Assembly (NCBI RefSeq): GCF_027359675.1
Contig: NZ_CP114786.1
Location: forward strand, 1,364,001 to 1,428,000
Reading direction: 5' to 3'
DNA: 64,000 nt
Source: Roseibium sp. Sym1
Lineage (GTDB): Bacteria; Pseudomonadota; Alphaproteobacteria; Rhizobiales; Stappiaceae
The notes under the pieces were generated by a model that saw only the letters and a program-made list of their open reading frames with translations, did not search any database and was not told the DNA's origin. A program made the translations under genes and the position numbers. Below, piece by piece: positions 37,676 through 45,971 of this stretch. The number at the start of each line of letters is the position of its first letter. The first letter of the stretch is position 1.

Positions 37676-38890
37676 CTACAGCAACAGGTGCGACACGGAC
37701 GGGGCGAAGAGCGCATCGACGGCCACCGCGGTGGCGCCGAGCGCAACGGCGCTGGCACCCGATGTGCCGATGTGTATGCGGCCCGATTGAGGAGCGCCGT
37801 CCAGCCGGCGGGGCAGGGGCGCCGCCCGGTCCAGGATTGCCTGCAGGAAGTCCGGGCGGATGATGCCACCGAGAATGATTGCTTCCGGATCGAGCATCCT
37901 GTCGACGATGCTGACCATTTGGCGTGTCAGGGGAGCAACCGTGTCGATCCAGCCGAGTACTGCAGGATCACCAGCCTCGAACAAGGCCTCGATCCGGCCC
38001 ACCGAGGCATGCGCCGTCGGTTCCAGCCCCAGTTTTTCGCAGAGCGCGTTGAGCGACAGGTACCGTTCCAGGCACCCGTGGTTGCCGCAGCTGCAGGAGG
38101 GGCCGTCCGGATCGACCATGACATGGCCGATCTCGCCGGCATTCCTGGAAGCACCGGCATAGAGTGCGCCGTTCAGGACCAACCCGGCACCGAGCCCCAT
38201 GCCGAACTGGATGAAGGCGAAACTGGTATATCGCCGTCCGAGACCATACACATGCTCGCCGAGCGCGGCAGCCGAAGCATCGTTCTGCAGAACCACCGGC
38301 AGCCGCAGCGTTTCCTGCAGCCTGCCGAGATTGGCCGGTGACCCGAATTCCGAAAAGGCCGTCGCGTCGGCGCTGGTTCCTGTCTTGCCCGCCGGATCGA
38401 ACGGTCCCGGCGCGGCCAGCCCGGCGCCGAGCAGCCGCGGCGCCAGGTCCGGTTCCGCGACCCGGAAATCTTCCGCAAGCGCAATGATCCGGTCGTTGGC
38501 CGCGGCCGGTGTTGCAGCGTCGAGACTGCCGCCGGATTGCCAGACGATCCGCCCGTGAAGGTCACAGGCGGTCGCGGTGACCGACAGCCGGTCGACGTGA
38601 AACCCGAGGCTGAAGGCATGGTCCGGCTTGAGCTGCACGGTCATGCCCGGATGGCCGCGGCCACGCGCCTCCTGAGCCTTCATTTCAACCACGCCGCGGC
38701 TTTGCAGCTCGCCGACGATGTTCTGCACCGTCTGCCTGGAAAGCGACGTGATTTCGGAAATTTCCGTGCGCCCGATCGGTCCGCGCGTCCGTATGACTTC
38801 CAGCACGACCCGGTGATTGTGGGTCTTGGCGCGGGTGAGATTGGTGCCGCTTGTCCGGAAGGATGCGGGGATCGGCGCGCTGTCGTTCAT
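37676..38890 (-). CDS. ROK-family transcriptional repressor
   Basis: A 404-residue NagC/XylR-type ROK regulator. The N-terminal winged helix (GRTEISEITSLSRQTVQNIV) is followed by the sugar-kinase-like domain with the ROK zinc motif CSCGNHGCLERYLS and GHVMVDP. The ATG at 38890 is chosen; an in-frame TTG at 38902 is possible. It is divergent from glucokinase and faces away from the sugar operon. It probably represses the glk transcript in response to a sugar or sugar phosphate; the AT-rich spacer at 38903-38945 would hold its operator. Confidence 0.88.
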   Translation of the reverse strand: MNDSAPIPASFRTSGTNLTRAKTHNHRVVLEVIRTRGPIGRTEISEITSLSRQTVQNIVGELQSRGVVEMKAQEARGRGHPGMTVQLKPDHAFSLGFHVDRLSVTATACDLHGRIVWQSGGSLDAATPAAANDRIIALAEDFRVAEPDLAPRLLGAGLAAPGPFDPAGKTGTSADATAFSEFGSPANLGRLQETLRLPVVLQNDASAAALGEHVYGLGRRYTSFAFIQFGMGLGAGLVLNGALYAGASRNAGEIGHVMVDPDGPSCSCGNHGCLERYLSLNALCEKLGLEPTAHASVGRIEALFEAGDPAVLGWIDTVAPLTRQMVSIVDRMLDPEAIILGGIIRPDFLQAILDRAAPLPRRLDGAPQSGRIHIGTSGASAVALGATAVAVDALFAPSVSHLLL

Positions 38891-38987
38891 GGCCGCACTC
38901 AATCAGATTTTGTTTTTTCTATCAATTTGACAAAATAAAATATTCTCGCCTAGGATACACGGCTTCCAGAACCACCCGCAGGGCGAC

Positions 38988-39209
38988 ATGAAGACGTTGG
39001 GAAAACTGATTTTGGGGGCCGCCAATGCGGCCCTGGCCATGGTCCCGGCGGCGCAGGCCGGCACCTGCGCGGAGGTCTGTCCGGGCCGAACGGAAGCCGT
39101 GGTGCGGCCTTCCGCCGACACGAATGTGCAAACCGGCAAACGGGCGAAAACCGCCTCCGGTCTGTCCGGGAATTCCTGTGTCTCTATCGCCCCGGGGGCT
39201 CGCCCATGA
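38988..39209 (+). CDS. 73-residue predicted secreted protein or remnant upstream of glk
   Basis: The frame encodes a convincing Sec signal peptide (MKTLGKLILGAANAALAM, cleavage near AQA-G) followed by only about 48 residues with three cysteines and low complexity. AGGGCGAC precedes the ATG, and its stop overlaps the glk ATG (ATGA), which would couple translation. It may be a real small secreted protein, a leader peptide, or the 5' remnant of a deleted binding-protein gene. I recognise no family. Confidence 0.4.
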   Translation: MKTLGKLILGAANAALAMVPAAQAGTCAEVCPGRTEAVVRPSADTNVQTGKRAKTASGLSGNSCVSIAPGARP

Positions 39210-40159
39210 CCGCGCGGCAGGGCCTTGCGGCCGATATCGGCGGCACCAACACACGTCTTGCGCTGGTGGAGTACGGGCGTGTCCTGGAGGAAACGATCAC
39301 CCGCTACCGCAACCGGGACTTCGACACGCCGGAAGAGGCCATAGACGCGTTCCTGGCAGGTGCCGGCAATCCTGCGTGCGGATCAGCCGTGATCGCGATT
39401 GCCGCCCCCATCAACGGCAAGACCATCCGCATGACCAATCATCCCTGGACCTTTGATGCCACTTGTATCGGCAGGATGCTGGGCGGGGCGGACGTTACCT
39501 TTCTCAACGATTTCGAGGCGCTGGCCTATTCCCTGGACCGGGTGGCGCCGGAGCGGCTCAAGACCGTCTGCGGCTCCGCGCAAACCGTCCCCGGCAATGC
39601 GACACGGCTGGTGGTCGGCGCGGGCACCGGCTTCAACGCGGCAGCGCTGTTTCAAAGCGATGGCGGACTTCATGTCGGCACGGGCGAGTGTGGCCACGCC
39701 ACGCTTGCCGTTGAGACCGAAGCCGAACTGCGTCTTTGGAAATATCTGGCCCGCGGCCGCGGCCGGGCCTCCGTTGAACGGGCCCTGTCCGGCCAGGGCC
39801 TGCGCGAGATCTATGAATGGCACTGTCTGGAACAGGGCCTGACGCCGGAAGATTTTGATCCGGCCAACATCGCTTCGAGGGCCAATGCGAGTGAGGACAG
39901 CGCTTGCGAAGCCGCCGCGCGCCAGTGGGTGACCTTTCTCGGCCGGGTCATCGGTGACCTGGCGCTGGTGTTCCTGTCCCTCGGCGGCATCGTGCTGACC
40001 GGCGGCGTCACGCGCAGCCTGTCCCGATTTCTGGCGGAGCCGGAATTCCAGGGTGCCTTCCGCGCCAAGGGCCGGCAGCGGCAACTGGTCTCCGGCATTC
40101 CGGTGCATCTGCTCGACGACGATTTCGCCGCCCTCAGCGGCTGCGCGGCACGGATGTGA
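39206..40159 (+). CDS. glk: glucokinase
   Basis: A 317-residue ATP-dependent glucokinase. The phosphate-1 motif is ADIGGTNTRLAL, the sugar-binding region FLNDFEALAYSL, the phosphate-2 motif VGAGTGFNAA, and ECGHATL follows; no ROK zinc motif is present, so it is the Glk-type kinase. It phosphorylates cytoplasmic glucose to glucose 6-phosphate. It sits beside a ROK repressor and a GtsA-like sugar importer, consistent with uptake followed by phosphorylation. It ends directly against the stop of convergent pcaQ, with no spacer. Confidence 0.92.
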   Translation: MTARQGLAADIGGTNTRLALVEYGRVLEETITRYRNRDFDTPEEAIDAFLAGAGNPACGSAVIAIAAPINGKTIRMTNHPWTFDATCIGRMLGGADVTFLNDFEALAYSLDRVAPERLKTVCGSAQTVPGNATRLVVGAGTGFNAAALFQSDGGLHVGTGECGHATLAVETEAELRLWKYLARGRGRASVERALSGQGLREIYEWHCLEQGLTPEDFDPANIASRANASEDSACEAAARQWVTFLGRVIGDLALVFLSLGGIVLTGGVTRSLSRFLAEPEFQGAFRAKGRQRQLVSGIPVHLLDDDFAALSGCAARM

Positions 40160-41080
40160 TCACGACTTCAGCCCTAGCTCGTCAATCACCGTCTGCACCG
40201 CCAGTCGGAACACCTGTTCCTCGGCGCCCGGCTGGGTGTCCGGACGGGTCATCAGGCCGACCGGGCCCTTGGTGATGTCGGTCTCGAAGGGCAGGCGCAC
40301 CAAGTGACCGTCGGCGGTCTCGTTCTGGACGACACCGGAAGAGATGATCCAGACGGCGTCCGTCCGCCGCGTGTAGACGCGGCCGAAGGCACCGGAGACC
40401 GTTTCGATCCTGTTCGGGATCTCGCCGACGCCATTGGCGATCATGAAGCGTTCGACCAGGGGCCGGATCGCGGCGCCTTCCGGCGGATAGAGCACCGGCC
40501 AGTCGACGATCCGCTTGATGTCGGGCTTTTCCAGGAGCGGATGGCCCGCCCTGACGATCAGGTCGACCCGTTCGGAATAGAGCTGCGTGAAGGAGACCCC
40601 CTCCATGGAGTCCGGGCGGCCGAGGCGGCCGATCACAAGGTCCAGTTCGCCCAGCTTCAACCGTTCGATCAGGTATCCATGCGGTCCGTCCATGATCCGG
40701 ACCATGACATTGGGCGCAAGTTCGGCAAATTCCTTGATCACCGGCGGCATGAAACTGGCCGCGACGCTCGGCAGGACACCGACCTTCAGCGTCGCCCGCG
40801 CGTGTTCGCCTTCCTTCTCGACCCCGTCGAGTCCCTGCTGCAGGCTTGCCAGCGAGATCTGCGCGAAATGCAAAAACACTTTGCCCTGCTTGGTCAGCTG
40901 AATGCCGGCCCGGTTGCGGGTCATCAGGCTGGCGCCGATGATCTCCTCCAGTTCCTTGAGCGTCTTGGAGATGGCCGGCTGGGTCAGATAGAGCTTGTCC
41001 GCCGCCAGTTTCAGGCTGCGTTCCTGGGCGATTTCCACGAAACACTGGATGTGGCGGAACTTGATGCGCCGATCGATCAT
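40160..41080 (-). CDS. pcaQ: LysR-type activator PcaQ
   Basis: A 306-residue LysR regulator. The helix-turn-helix region is RSLKLAADKLYLTQPAISKTL, and the effector domain starts near RATLKVGVLPSVAASFMPPV. Sequence style and position opposite pobA-pcaDCHG match PcaQ, which activates protocatechuate genes in response to beta-carboxy-cis,cis-muconate and gamma-carboxymuconolactone. The intergenic region contains an imperfect inverted repeat at 41096-41131. Confidence 0.88.
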   Translation of the reverse strand: MIDRRIKFRHIQCFVEIAQERSLKLAADKLYLTQPAISKTLKELEEIIGASLMTRNRAGIQLTKQGKVFLHFAQISLASLQQGLDGVEKEGEHARATLKVGVLPSVAASFMPPVIKEFAELAPNVMVRIMDGPHGYLIERLKLGELDLVIGRLGRPDSMEGVSFTQLYSERVDLIVRAGHPLLEKPDIKRIVDWPVLYPPEGAAIRPLVERFMIANGVGEIPNRIETVSGAFGRVYTRRTDAVWIISSGVVQNETADGHLVRLPFETDITKGPVGLMTRPDTQPGAEEQVFRLAVQTVIDELGLKS

Positions 41081-41095
41081 TTAATTACCATTTTC

Positions 41096-41131
41096 GGAAA
41101 GTAAGAAGCCTCATATCTCATTTTACTTCCC
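41096..41131. promoter_or_regulatory. imperfect inverted repeat between pcaQ and pobA
   Basis: GGAAAGTAA and TTACTTCCC are nearly complementary arms 18 bases apart in the 92-base divergent region. It is a candidate PcaQ site by position; it does not clearly match the published PcaQ box as I remember it. Confidence 0.35.
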
Positions 41132-41172
41132 ATTTTTGATCATTCAATATGAAATCAATCAGGGAGGAATGG

Positions 41173-42342
41173 ATGCGTACTCAGGTTGTTATCGTCGGCG
41201 GCGGGCCGTCGGGCCTTTTGCTCGGCCAGCTTCTGCATTTGAAGGGGATCGAGACCGTCATTCTGGAGCGCAAGACGCGCGATTATGTTCTCGGCCGCAT
41301 CCGCGCCGGCATTCTGGAAACAGGCCTTGTCAACATGATGCGCGAGGCGGGTGTCGCCGAACGGATGGACAAGGAATGCTATGTCCATCACGGCACGTGC
41401 ATCTCCTACGAAAACGAGATGTTCGACATCAACTTTAAGAAGCTGATCGGCGAAAACGTCATCGTCTACGGCCAGACGGAAGTGACCCGGGACCTTTACG
41501 ACGCCCGGGACCGCGTGGGCGGCCAGACGATTTTCGAAGTTGAGGACGTCGAGATCCGCGATGCGGACAGCGACGCGCCCTATGTGACCTTCACCGTGGA
41601 CGGCAGCGCACGCCGGATCGACTGCGATTTCGTTGCCGGCTGCGACGGCTTTCACGGCGTCAGCCGCAAGACCATCCCCGACACCGTCCTGAAGGAATAC
41701 GAGAAGGTTTATCCGTTCGGCTGGCTTGGTGTCCTCTCCGAAACCCCGCCCGTCCATGACGAGCTGATCTATGCCAATTCCGAGCGCGGCTTCGCCCTCT
41801 GCTCGATGCGCAACGACAACCTGTCGCGCTATTATGTCCAGTGCAATCTCGACGATGACATCTTCGAATGGACCGACGAGAAATTCTGGGAAGAACTGAA
41901 GCGCCGGGTGCCGGAGGCGATTGCCGACAAGCTGGTCACCGGACCCTCGATCGAGAAATCCATCGCACCGCTGCGTTCCTTCGTCTGCGAGCCGATGCGC
42001 TGGGGACGGCTGTTCCTGTGCGGCGATGCCGCCCACATCGTACCGCCGACCGGGGCCAAGGGCCTCAACACCGCCGCGTCCGACGTGCACTACCTCTATG
42101 AAGGCCTGGTGCAGTACTACCAGGACAAGGACACTCATGGCATCGACACCTATTCGGAAAAGGCCCTGGCGCGGATCTGGAAGGCCGAGCGGTTCAGCTG
42201 GGCAACCACCAACATGCTGCACCGGTTCCCTGACCAGGCGGAGTTCGATCTGAAAATGCAGCGCGCGGAAATCGAGTCGCTGCATTACAACGAGATTGCG
42301 CAGAGATGGTTCGCGCAAAACTATGTCGGACTGCCCTACTGA
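41173..42342 (+). CDS. pobA: 4-hydroxybenzoate 3-monooxygenase
   Basis: A 389-residue FAD monooxygenase converting 4-hydroxybenzoate to protocatechuate with NADPH and O2. FAD motifs are VVIVGGGPSGLLLG at the N-terminus, the RIRAGILE stretch typical of PobA, the middle motif CDGFHGVSRKTIP, and GRLFLCGDAAHIVPPTGAKG. The ATG at 41173 lies five bases after GGGAGG. The stop overlaps the pcaD ATG (TGATG), so the gene is cotranscribed with the pca ring-cleavage genes, letting 4-hydroxybenzoate feed directly into the pathway. Confidence 0.95.
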   Translation: MRTQVVIVGGGPSGLLLGQLLHLKGIETVILERKTRDYVLGRIRAGILETGLVNMMREAGVAERMDKECYVHHGTCISYENEMFDINFKKLIGENVIVYGQTEVTRDLYDARDRVGGQTIFEVEDVEIRDADSDAPYVTFTVDGSARRIDCDFVAGCDGFHGVSRKTIPDTVLKEYEKVYPFGWLGVLSETPPVHDELIYANSERGFALCSMRNDNLSRYYVQCNLDDDIFEWTDEKFWEELKRRVPEAIADKLVTGPSIEKSIAPLRSFVCEPMRWGRLFLCGDAAHIVPPTGAKGLNTAASDVHYLYEGLVQYYQDKDTHGIDTYSEKALARIWKAERFSWATTNMLHRFPDQAEFDLKMQRAEIESLHYNEIAQRWFAQNYVGLPY

Positions 42343-43133
42343 TGAAGATCGCACGGCTTCAATCCGCTGACATTCACTGGTGCGAGGATGGCGATCCGTC
42401 GGGCCGGCCGATCGTCTTCGCCAATTCACTCGGTACGGATCTCAGGCTCTGGGACAAGGTGGTCGAACGGCTTTCGGACCTCGACCTCAGGCTGATCCGC
42501 TTTGACAAACGCGGCCACGGCCTGTCGTCCTGTCCGGCGGCGCCCTATTCCATGGACGATCTCGTCGACGATGCCCAGCAGTTCCTGGATCACCTCAACA
42601 TCAAGTCCTGCGTCTTTGTCGGCCTGTCCGTCGGCGGCATGATCGGCCAGGCGCTGGCCAGCCGACAGCCGGAACGCATTGAAGGCCTGGTTCTCGCCGA
42701 TACGGCGGTGAAGATGGGCGAACCGGCCATGTGGCGGGACCGGATTACAAAGATCCGCACCGACGGGCTAGCGAGTATTGCCGACGCGATCATGGAGCGC
42801 TGGTTCTGCGTCGACTTTCTCAAGGACGCCGAAGCCGGCGGTTGGCGGAACATGCTGATCCGGACCCCGGAAGAAGGCTATATCGGCTGCTGCGAGGCCA
42901 TCGCCAGCGCCAATCTCACGGAGAAAACTGCGGGTCTGCGCCTGCCGGTTCTCGGGATTGCCGGAACGGAAGACCTGGCCAGCCCGCCCGAGATCGTGCG
43001 GGCGACGACGGCGCTGGTTCCGGGCAGCCATTATGTTGAAATTCAAAAAGCGGGGCACCTGCCCTGTGTCGAGCAGCCGGACGCATTCACCGGCCATCTC
43101 ATCAAGTTCCTGAAGGAGGGCCTTAATGTCTGA
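42342..43133 (+). CDS. pcaD: 3-oxoadipate enol-lactonase
   Basis: A 263-residue alpha/beta hydrolase that opens beta-ketoadipate enol-lactone to beta-ketoadipate. The nucleophile elbow is VGLSVGGMIGQ (Ser96); the acid lies in GTEDLASPP and the histidine in KAGHLPCVEQP. Length is typical. Its ATG overlaps the pobA stop and its end overlaps pcaC by eight bases. Confidence 0.93.
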   Translation: MKIARLQSADIHWCEDGDPSGRPIVFANSLGTDLRLWDKVVERLSDLDLRLIRFDKRGHGLSSCPAAPYSMDDLVDDAQQFLDHLNIKSCVFVGLSVGGMIGQALASRQPERIEGLVLADTAVKMGEPAMWRDRITKIRTDGLASIADAIMERWFCVDFLKDAEAGGWRNMLIRTPEEGYIGCCEAIASANLTEKTAGLRLPVLGIAGTEDLASPPEIVRATTALVPGSHYVEIQKAGHLPCVEQPDAFTGHLIKFLKEGLNV

Positions 43134-43509
43134 CCGTTTCGAAACCGGCATGAAGGTCCGCCGATCCGTGCTTGGTGACGATCATGTCGACCGCGCCGAA
43201 GCAGCCAAGTCCCCGATCGACGAGCCGTTCCAGACGCTGATCACCGAAACCGCCTGGGGCAATGTCTGGGCCTCCGACGGCATCAGCACGCGTGAACGTT
43301 CCATGCTGACGCTGGCCCTGCTGGCCGCGCTCGGCAATTTCGAGGAAATCCCGATGCATATCAGGGCAACGGCCCGCACCGGGGCCAGCAAGCAGGACGT
43401 GCTGGAAGCCTTCCAGCACGTGGCCATCTACGCGGGCGTTCCGCGCGCCAACCAGGCGCTGAAACTGGCCAAGCAGACTTACGCAGAAATGGAGGCCGAT
43501 CAGGCCTGA
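43126..43509 (+). CDS. pcaC: 4-carboxymuconolactone decarboxylase
   Basis: A 127-residue CMD-family protein (RSMLTLALLAALGNFEEI; VLEAFQHVAIYAGVPRA) that decarboxylates gamma-carboxymuconolactone to the enol-lactone used by PcaD. It is a stand-alone gene here, not the PcaL fusion found in some bacteria. The ATG is preceded by AAGGAGGG within the 3' end of pcaD. Confidence 0.94.
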   Translation: MSDRFETGMKVRRSVLGDDHVDRAEAAKSPIDEPFQTLITETAWGNVWASDGISTRERSMLTLALLAALGNFEEIPMHIRATARTGASKQDVLEAFQHVAIYAGVPRANQALKLAKQTYAEMEADQA

Positions 43510-43533
43510 AGACTCCTTAAGGAGGAGAGGAAC

Positions 43534-44262
43534 ATGCTCAAACCGGGTGAATTCTACCAACGCGACCGCGAGCTCCATCCGCCCGCGCTGACCCGCGACT
43601 ACAAGACCAGCGTCTCGCGCTCGCCGCAATATTCGCTGATCAGCCTGCAGAATTCGGTGTCCGAGATCACCGGGCCGACCTTCGGCCACAACGACATCGA
43701 TCCGCTCGACAAGGACCTGATCTTCAACTACGCCAAGCCGGGCGAAAGCGCGATCGGCGAAAGGATCATCCTGCATGGCCGCGTGCTGGATGAAAATGCA
43801 AGACCTATCCCGAACACGCTGGTGGAAATCTGGCAGGCCAATGCCGGCGGCCGTTACCGCCACAAGAAAGACACCTATCTCGCCCCGATCGATCCGAATT
43901 TCGGCGGCTGCGGCCGGACGCTCACCGACGAGAACGGCTACTACTATTTCCGCACGGTCAAACCGGGTGCCTATCCCTGGCGCAACTGGGTCAACAACTG
44001 GCGGCCCGCCCATATCCACATGTCGATCTTCGGCACGGCGTTCTGCCAGCGCCTGATCACCCAGTGCTATTTCGAGGGCGATCCGCTGATCCCGAAATGC
44101 CCGATCGTCAACACGATTCCGGATCCGGATGCCATCGAGCAGCTGGTCGCCAAGCTTGATCTCAATGGCACCATTCCGCTGGACACGATCGCCTACAAGT
44201 TCGACATTGTCCTGCGCGGACGCCGGTCGACCCTGTTCGAAAACCGCCTGGAGGGGAACTGA
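43534..44262 (+). CDS. pcaH: protocatechuate 3,4-dioxygenase beta subunit
   Basis: A 242-residue intradiol dioxygenase subunit that binds the catalytic ferric iron. [17 protein letters not shown] and [20 protein letters not shown] supply the tyrosine ligands, and AHIHMS the two histidines. It opens protocatechuate to beta-carboxy-cis,cis-muconate as an alpha/beta oligomer with PcaG. AAGGAGGAGAGG gives a very strong ribosome binding site, consistent with high expression. Confidence 0.95.
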   Translation: MLKPGEFYQRDRELHPPALTRDYKTSVSRSPQYSLISLQNSVSEITGPTFGHNDIDPLDKDLIFNYAKPGESAIGERIILHGRVLDENARPIPNTLVEIWQANAGGRYRHKKDTYLAPIDPNFGGCGRTLTDENGYYYFRTVKPGAYPWRNWVNNWRPAHIHMSIFGTAFCQRLITQCYFEGDPLIPKCPIVNTIPDPDAIEQLVAKLDLNGTIPLDTIAYKFDIVLRGRRSTLFENRLEGN

Positions 44263-44265
44263 GCC

Positions 44266-44886
44266 ATGCCCCAGAAACTCGATTACCTGCCCGAAACGGC
44301 CTCGCAGACAGCCGGCCCCTACGTCCATATCGGCCTTGCGCCGGGCGCCGCCGGCTTCGACATCTACAAGCAGGAACTCGGCTGGGACATTGCCGGTCCC
44401 AACGCCGGCGGCGAACGAATCCGCGTCGAGGGCATCGTCATGGACGGCATGGGCTCACCCATCAAGGACGTCATGCTGGAAGTCTGGCAAGCCAATGCGG
44501 ACGGCAACTACGCCCATCCGGAAGGCGGCGGAGACGTTGAAGACGGGTTTCGCGGCTGGGGCCGCGTGATCACCGATTTCGAAACCGGCGAATGGGGCTT
44601 CGACACGATCAAGCCAGGGCCCTGTCCCGGCCGCAATGTCGGCACCCAGGCGCCGCATCTCAATCTCTGGATCGTCGCCCGCGGCATCAATATCGGTCTC
44701 AACACGCGCATGTATTTCGAGGACGAGAGCGAGGCCAACGCCAAGGATCCGGTTTTGAACCTGATCGAATGGGAACGCCGCCGGGCCACCCTGATCGCAA
44801 AGAAGACCGTGCGCGACGGCAAGACGGTCTACCGCTTCGACATCAAGGTGCAGGGTGAAGACGAGACGGTGTTCTTTGATGTGTAA
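44266..44886 (+). CDS. pcaG: protocatechuate 3,4-dioxygenase alpha subunit
   Basis: A 206-residue alpha subunit, homologous to PcaH but without the full iron-ligand set (APHLNLWIVARGIN replaces the HxH segment). TASQTAGPYVHIGLAPG at the N-terminus is typical. It starts three bases after the pcaH stop, so the two subunits are made together. Confidence 0.95.
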   Translation: MPQKLDYLPETASQTAGPYVHIGLAPGAAGFDIYKQELGWDIAGPNAGGERIRVEGIVMDGMGSPIKDVMLEVWQANADGNYAHPEGGGDVEDGFRGWGRVITDFETGEWGFDTIKPGPCPGRNVGTQAPHLNLWIVARGINIGLNTRMYFEDESEANAKDPVLNLIEWERRRATLIAKKTVRDGKTVYRFDIKVQGEDETVFFDV

Positions 44887-44910
44887 GGCAAGCACATCCA
44901 CACTTTCGAT

Positions 44911-45018
44911 GTCATCCTGAGGAGCCTGGCGCGGCAAGGCGTCTCGAAGGATCGGCCACAGGCTCTGTGATAGCCGCAGATCCTTCGAGACGGGCCTGTC
45001 GGCCCTCCTCAGGATGAC
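44911..45018. repeat. palindromic intergenic repeat, family A (copy 2)
   Basis: Arms GTCATCCTGAGGAG / CTCCTCAGGATGAC with inner GTCTCGAAGGATC / ATCCTTCGAGAC. It sits between pcaG and the BKACE gene, inside what is otherwise one directional pca cluster. Confidence 0.9.
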
Positions 45019-45080
45019 GTCAGAGAAATCTTTGAAGTCCCGGTCAATGCCTTGGCCGAAAAACCAACAACGAGAAACCC

Positions 45081-45917
45081 ATGACCAAGCCCTGCATCAT
45101 CTGCGTCGCGATCACCGGGTCGCTGCCGAAAAAGGAAAACAACCCGGCGGTGCCGATCACCGTTGACGAGCAGGTGGAAAGCACGCAGGAAGCCTTCGAG
45201 GCCGGTGCCTCGATCGTCCATGCCCATGTGCGCAATGACGACGAGACGCCGTCTTCCGATCCGGAGAAATTCGCACGGCTCAAGGAAGGCCTGGAAAAGC
45301 ACTGCCCCGGCATGATTATCCAGTTCTCGACCGGTGGCCGGTCCGGTGCCGGCCAGGCACGCGGCGGCATGCTTCCGCTGGAACCCGACATGGCGTCGCT
45401 GTCGGTCGGGTCGAACAATTTTCCCACCCGGGTCTATGAGAACCCGCCGGATCTGGTCGACTGGCTGGCGAGCGAAATGCGCACCCATCACGTCAAGCCG
45501 GAAATCGAGGCCTTCGATCTCAGCCACATCCACCAGGCCGCCGCGATGAACAGGGACGGGCGCATTCCGGGCAAGCTCTACGTGCAGTTCGTCATGGGTG
45601 TAAAAAACGCCATGCCGGTCGACCGGGACGTCTTCGACTATTACATCAGGACGGTTGAGCGGCTTGCGCCTGACGCGGAATGGTGTGCGGCCGGGATCGG
45701 CCAGCACCAGCTGACACTGAACGAGTGGTGCATCTCCTCCGGTGGCCACACCCGCACCGGCCTGGAAGACAATGTCCGCCTTGACCGAAACACGCTGGCA
45801 CCCAGCAACGCGGCGCTGGTCAAGCGGGCGGCGGATCTCTGCGAGAAATACGAGCGGCCGGTCGCAACCTGGCGGCAGGCGCGCGATATTCTGGACCTCC
45901 CGTTGAAGGCCGCTTGA
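45081..45917 (+). CDS. beta-keto acid cleavage enzyme (BKACE, former DUF849)
   Basis: A 278-residue Zn-dependent TIM-barrel enzyme. His47 and His49 (VHAHVRN) and Glu229 (GLEDN) align with the zinc ligands of lysine-fermentation Kce, and Arg225 and Asp230 with its catalytic residues. BKACE enzymes condense a beta-keto acid with acetyl-CoA to give acetoacetate and a new acyl-CoA. Inside a pca cluster the obvious substrate is beta-ketoadipate, giving succinyl-CoA and acetoacetate. No pcaIJ or pcaF gene is in the window, so it may replace the CoA-transferase and thiolase steps; this is inference. Confidence 0.88.
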   Translation: MTKPCIICVAITGSLPKKENNPAVPITVDEQVESTQEAFEAGASIVHAHVRNDDETPSSDPEKFARLKEGLEKHCPGMIIQFSTGGRSGAGQARGGMLPLEPDMASLSVGSNNFPTRVYENPPDLVDWLASEMRTHHVKPEIEAFDLSHIHQAAAMNRDGRIPGKLYVQFVMGVKNAMPVDRDVFDYYIRTVERLAPDAEWCAAGIGQHQLTLNEWCISSGGHTRTGLEDNVRLDRNTLAPSNAALVKRAADLCEKYERPVATWRQARDILDLPLKAA

Positions 45918-45971
45918 CCCGCCTCTTTTGATGGCTCTCAATGTGGAGCGACTTCGAACCTGTTGAGAGCC

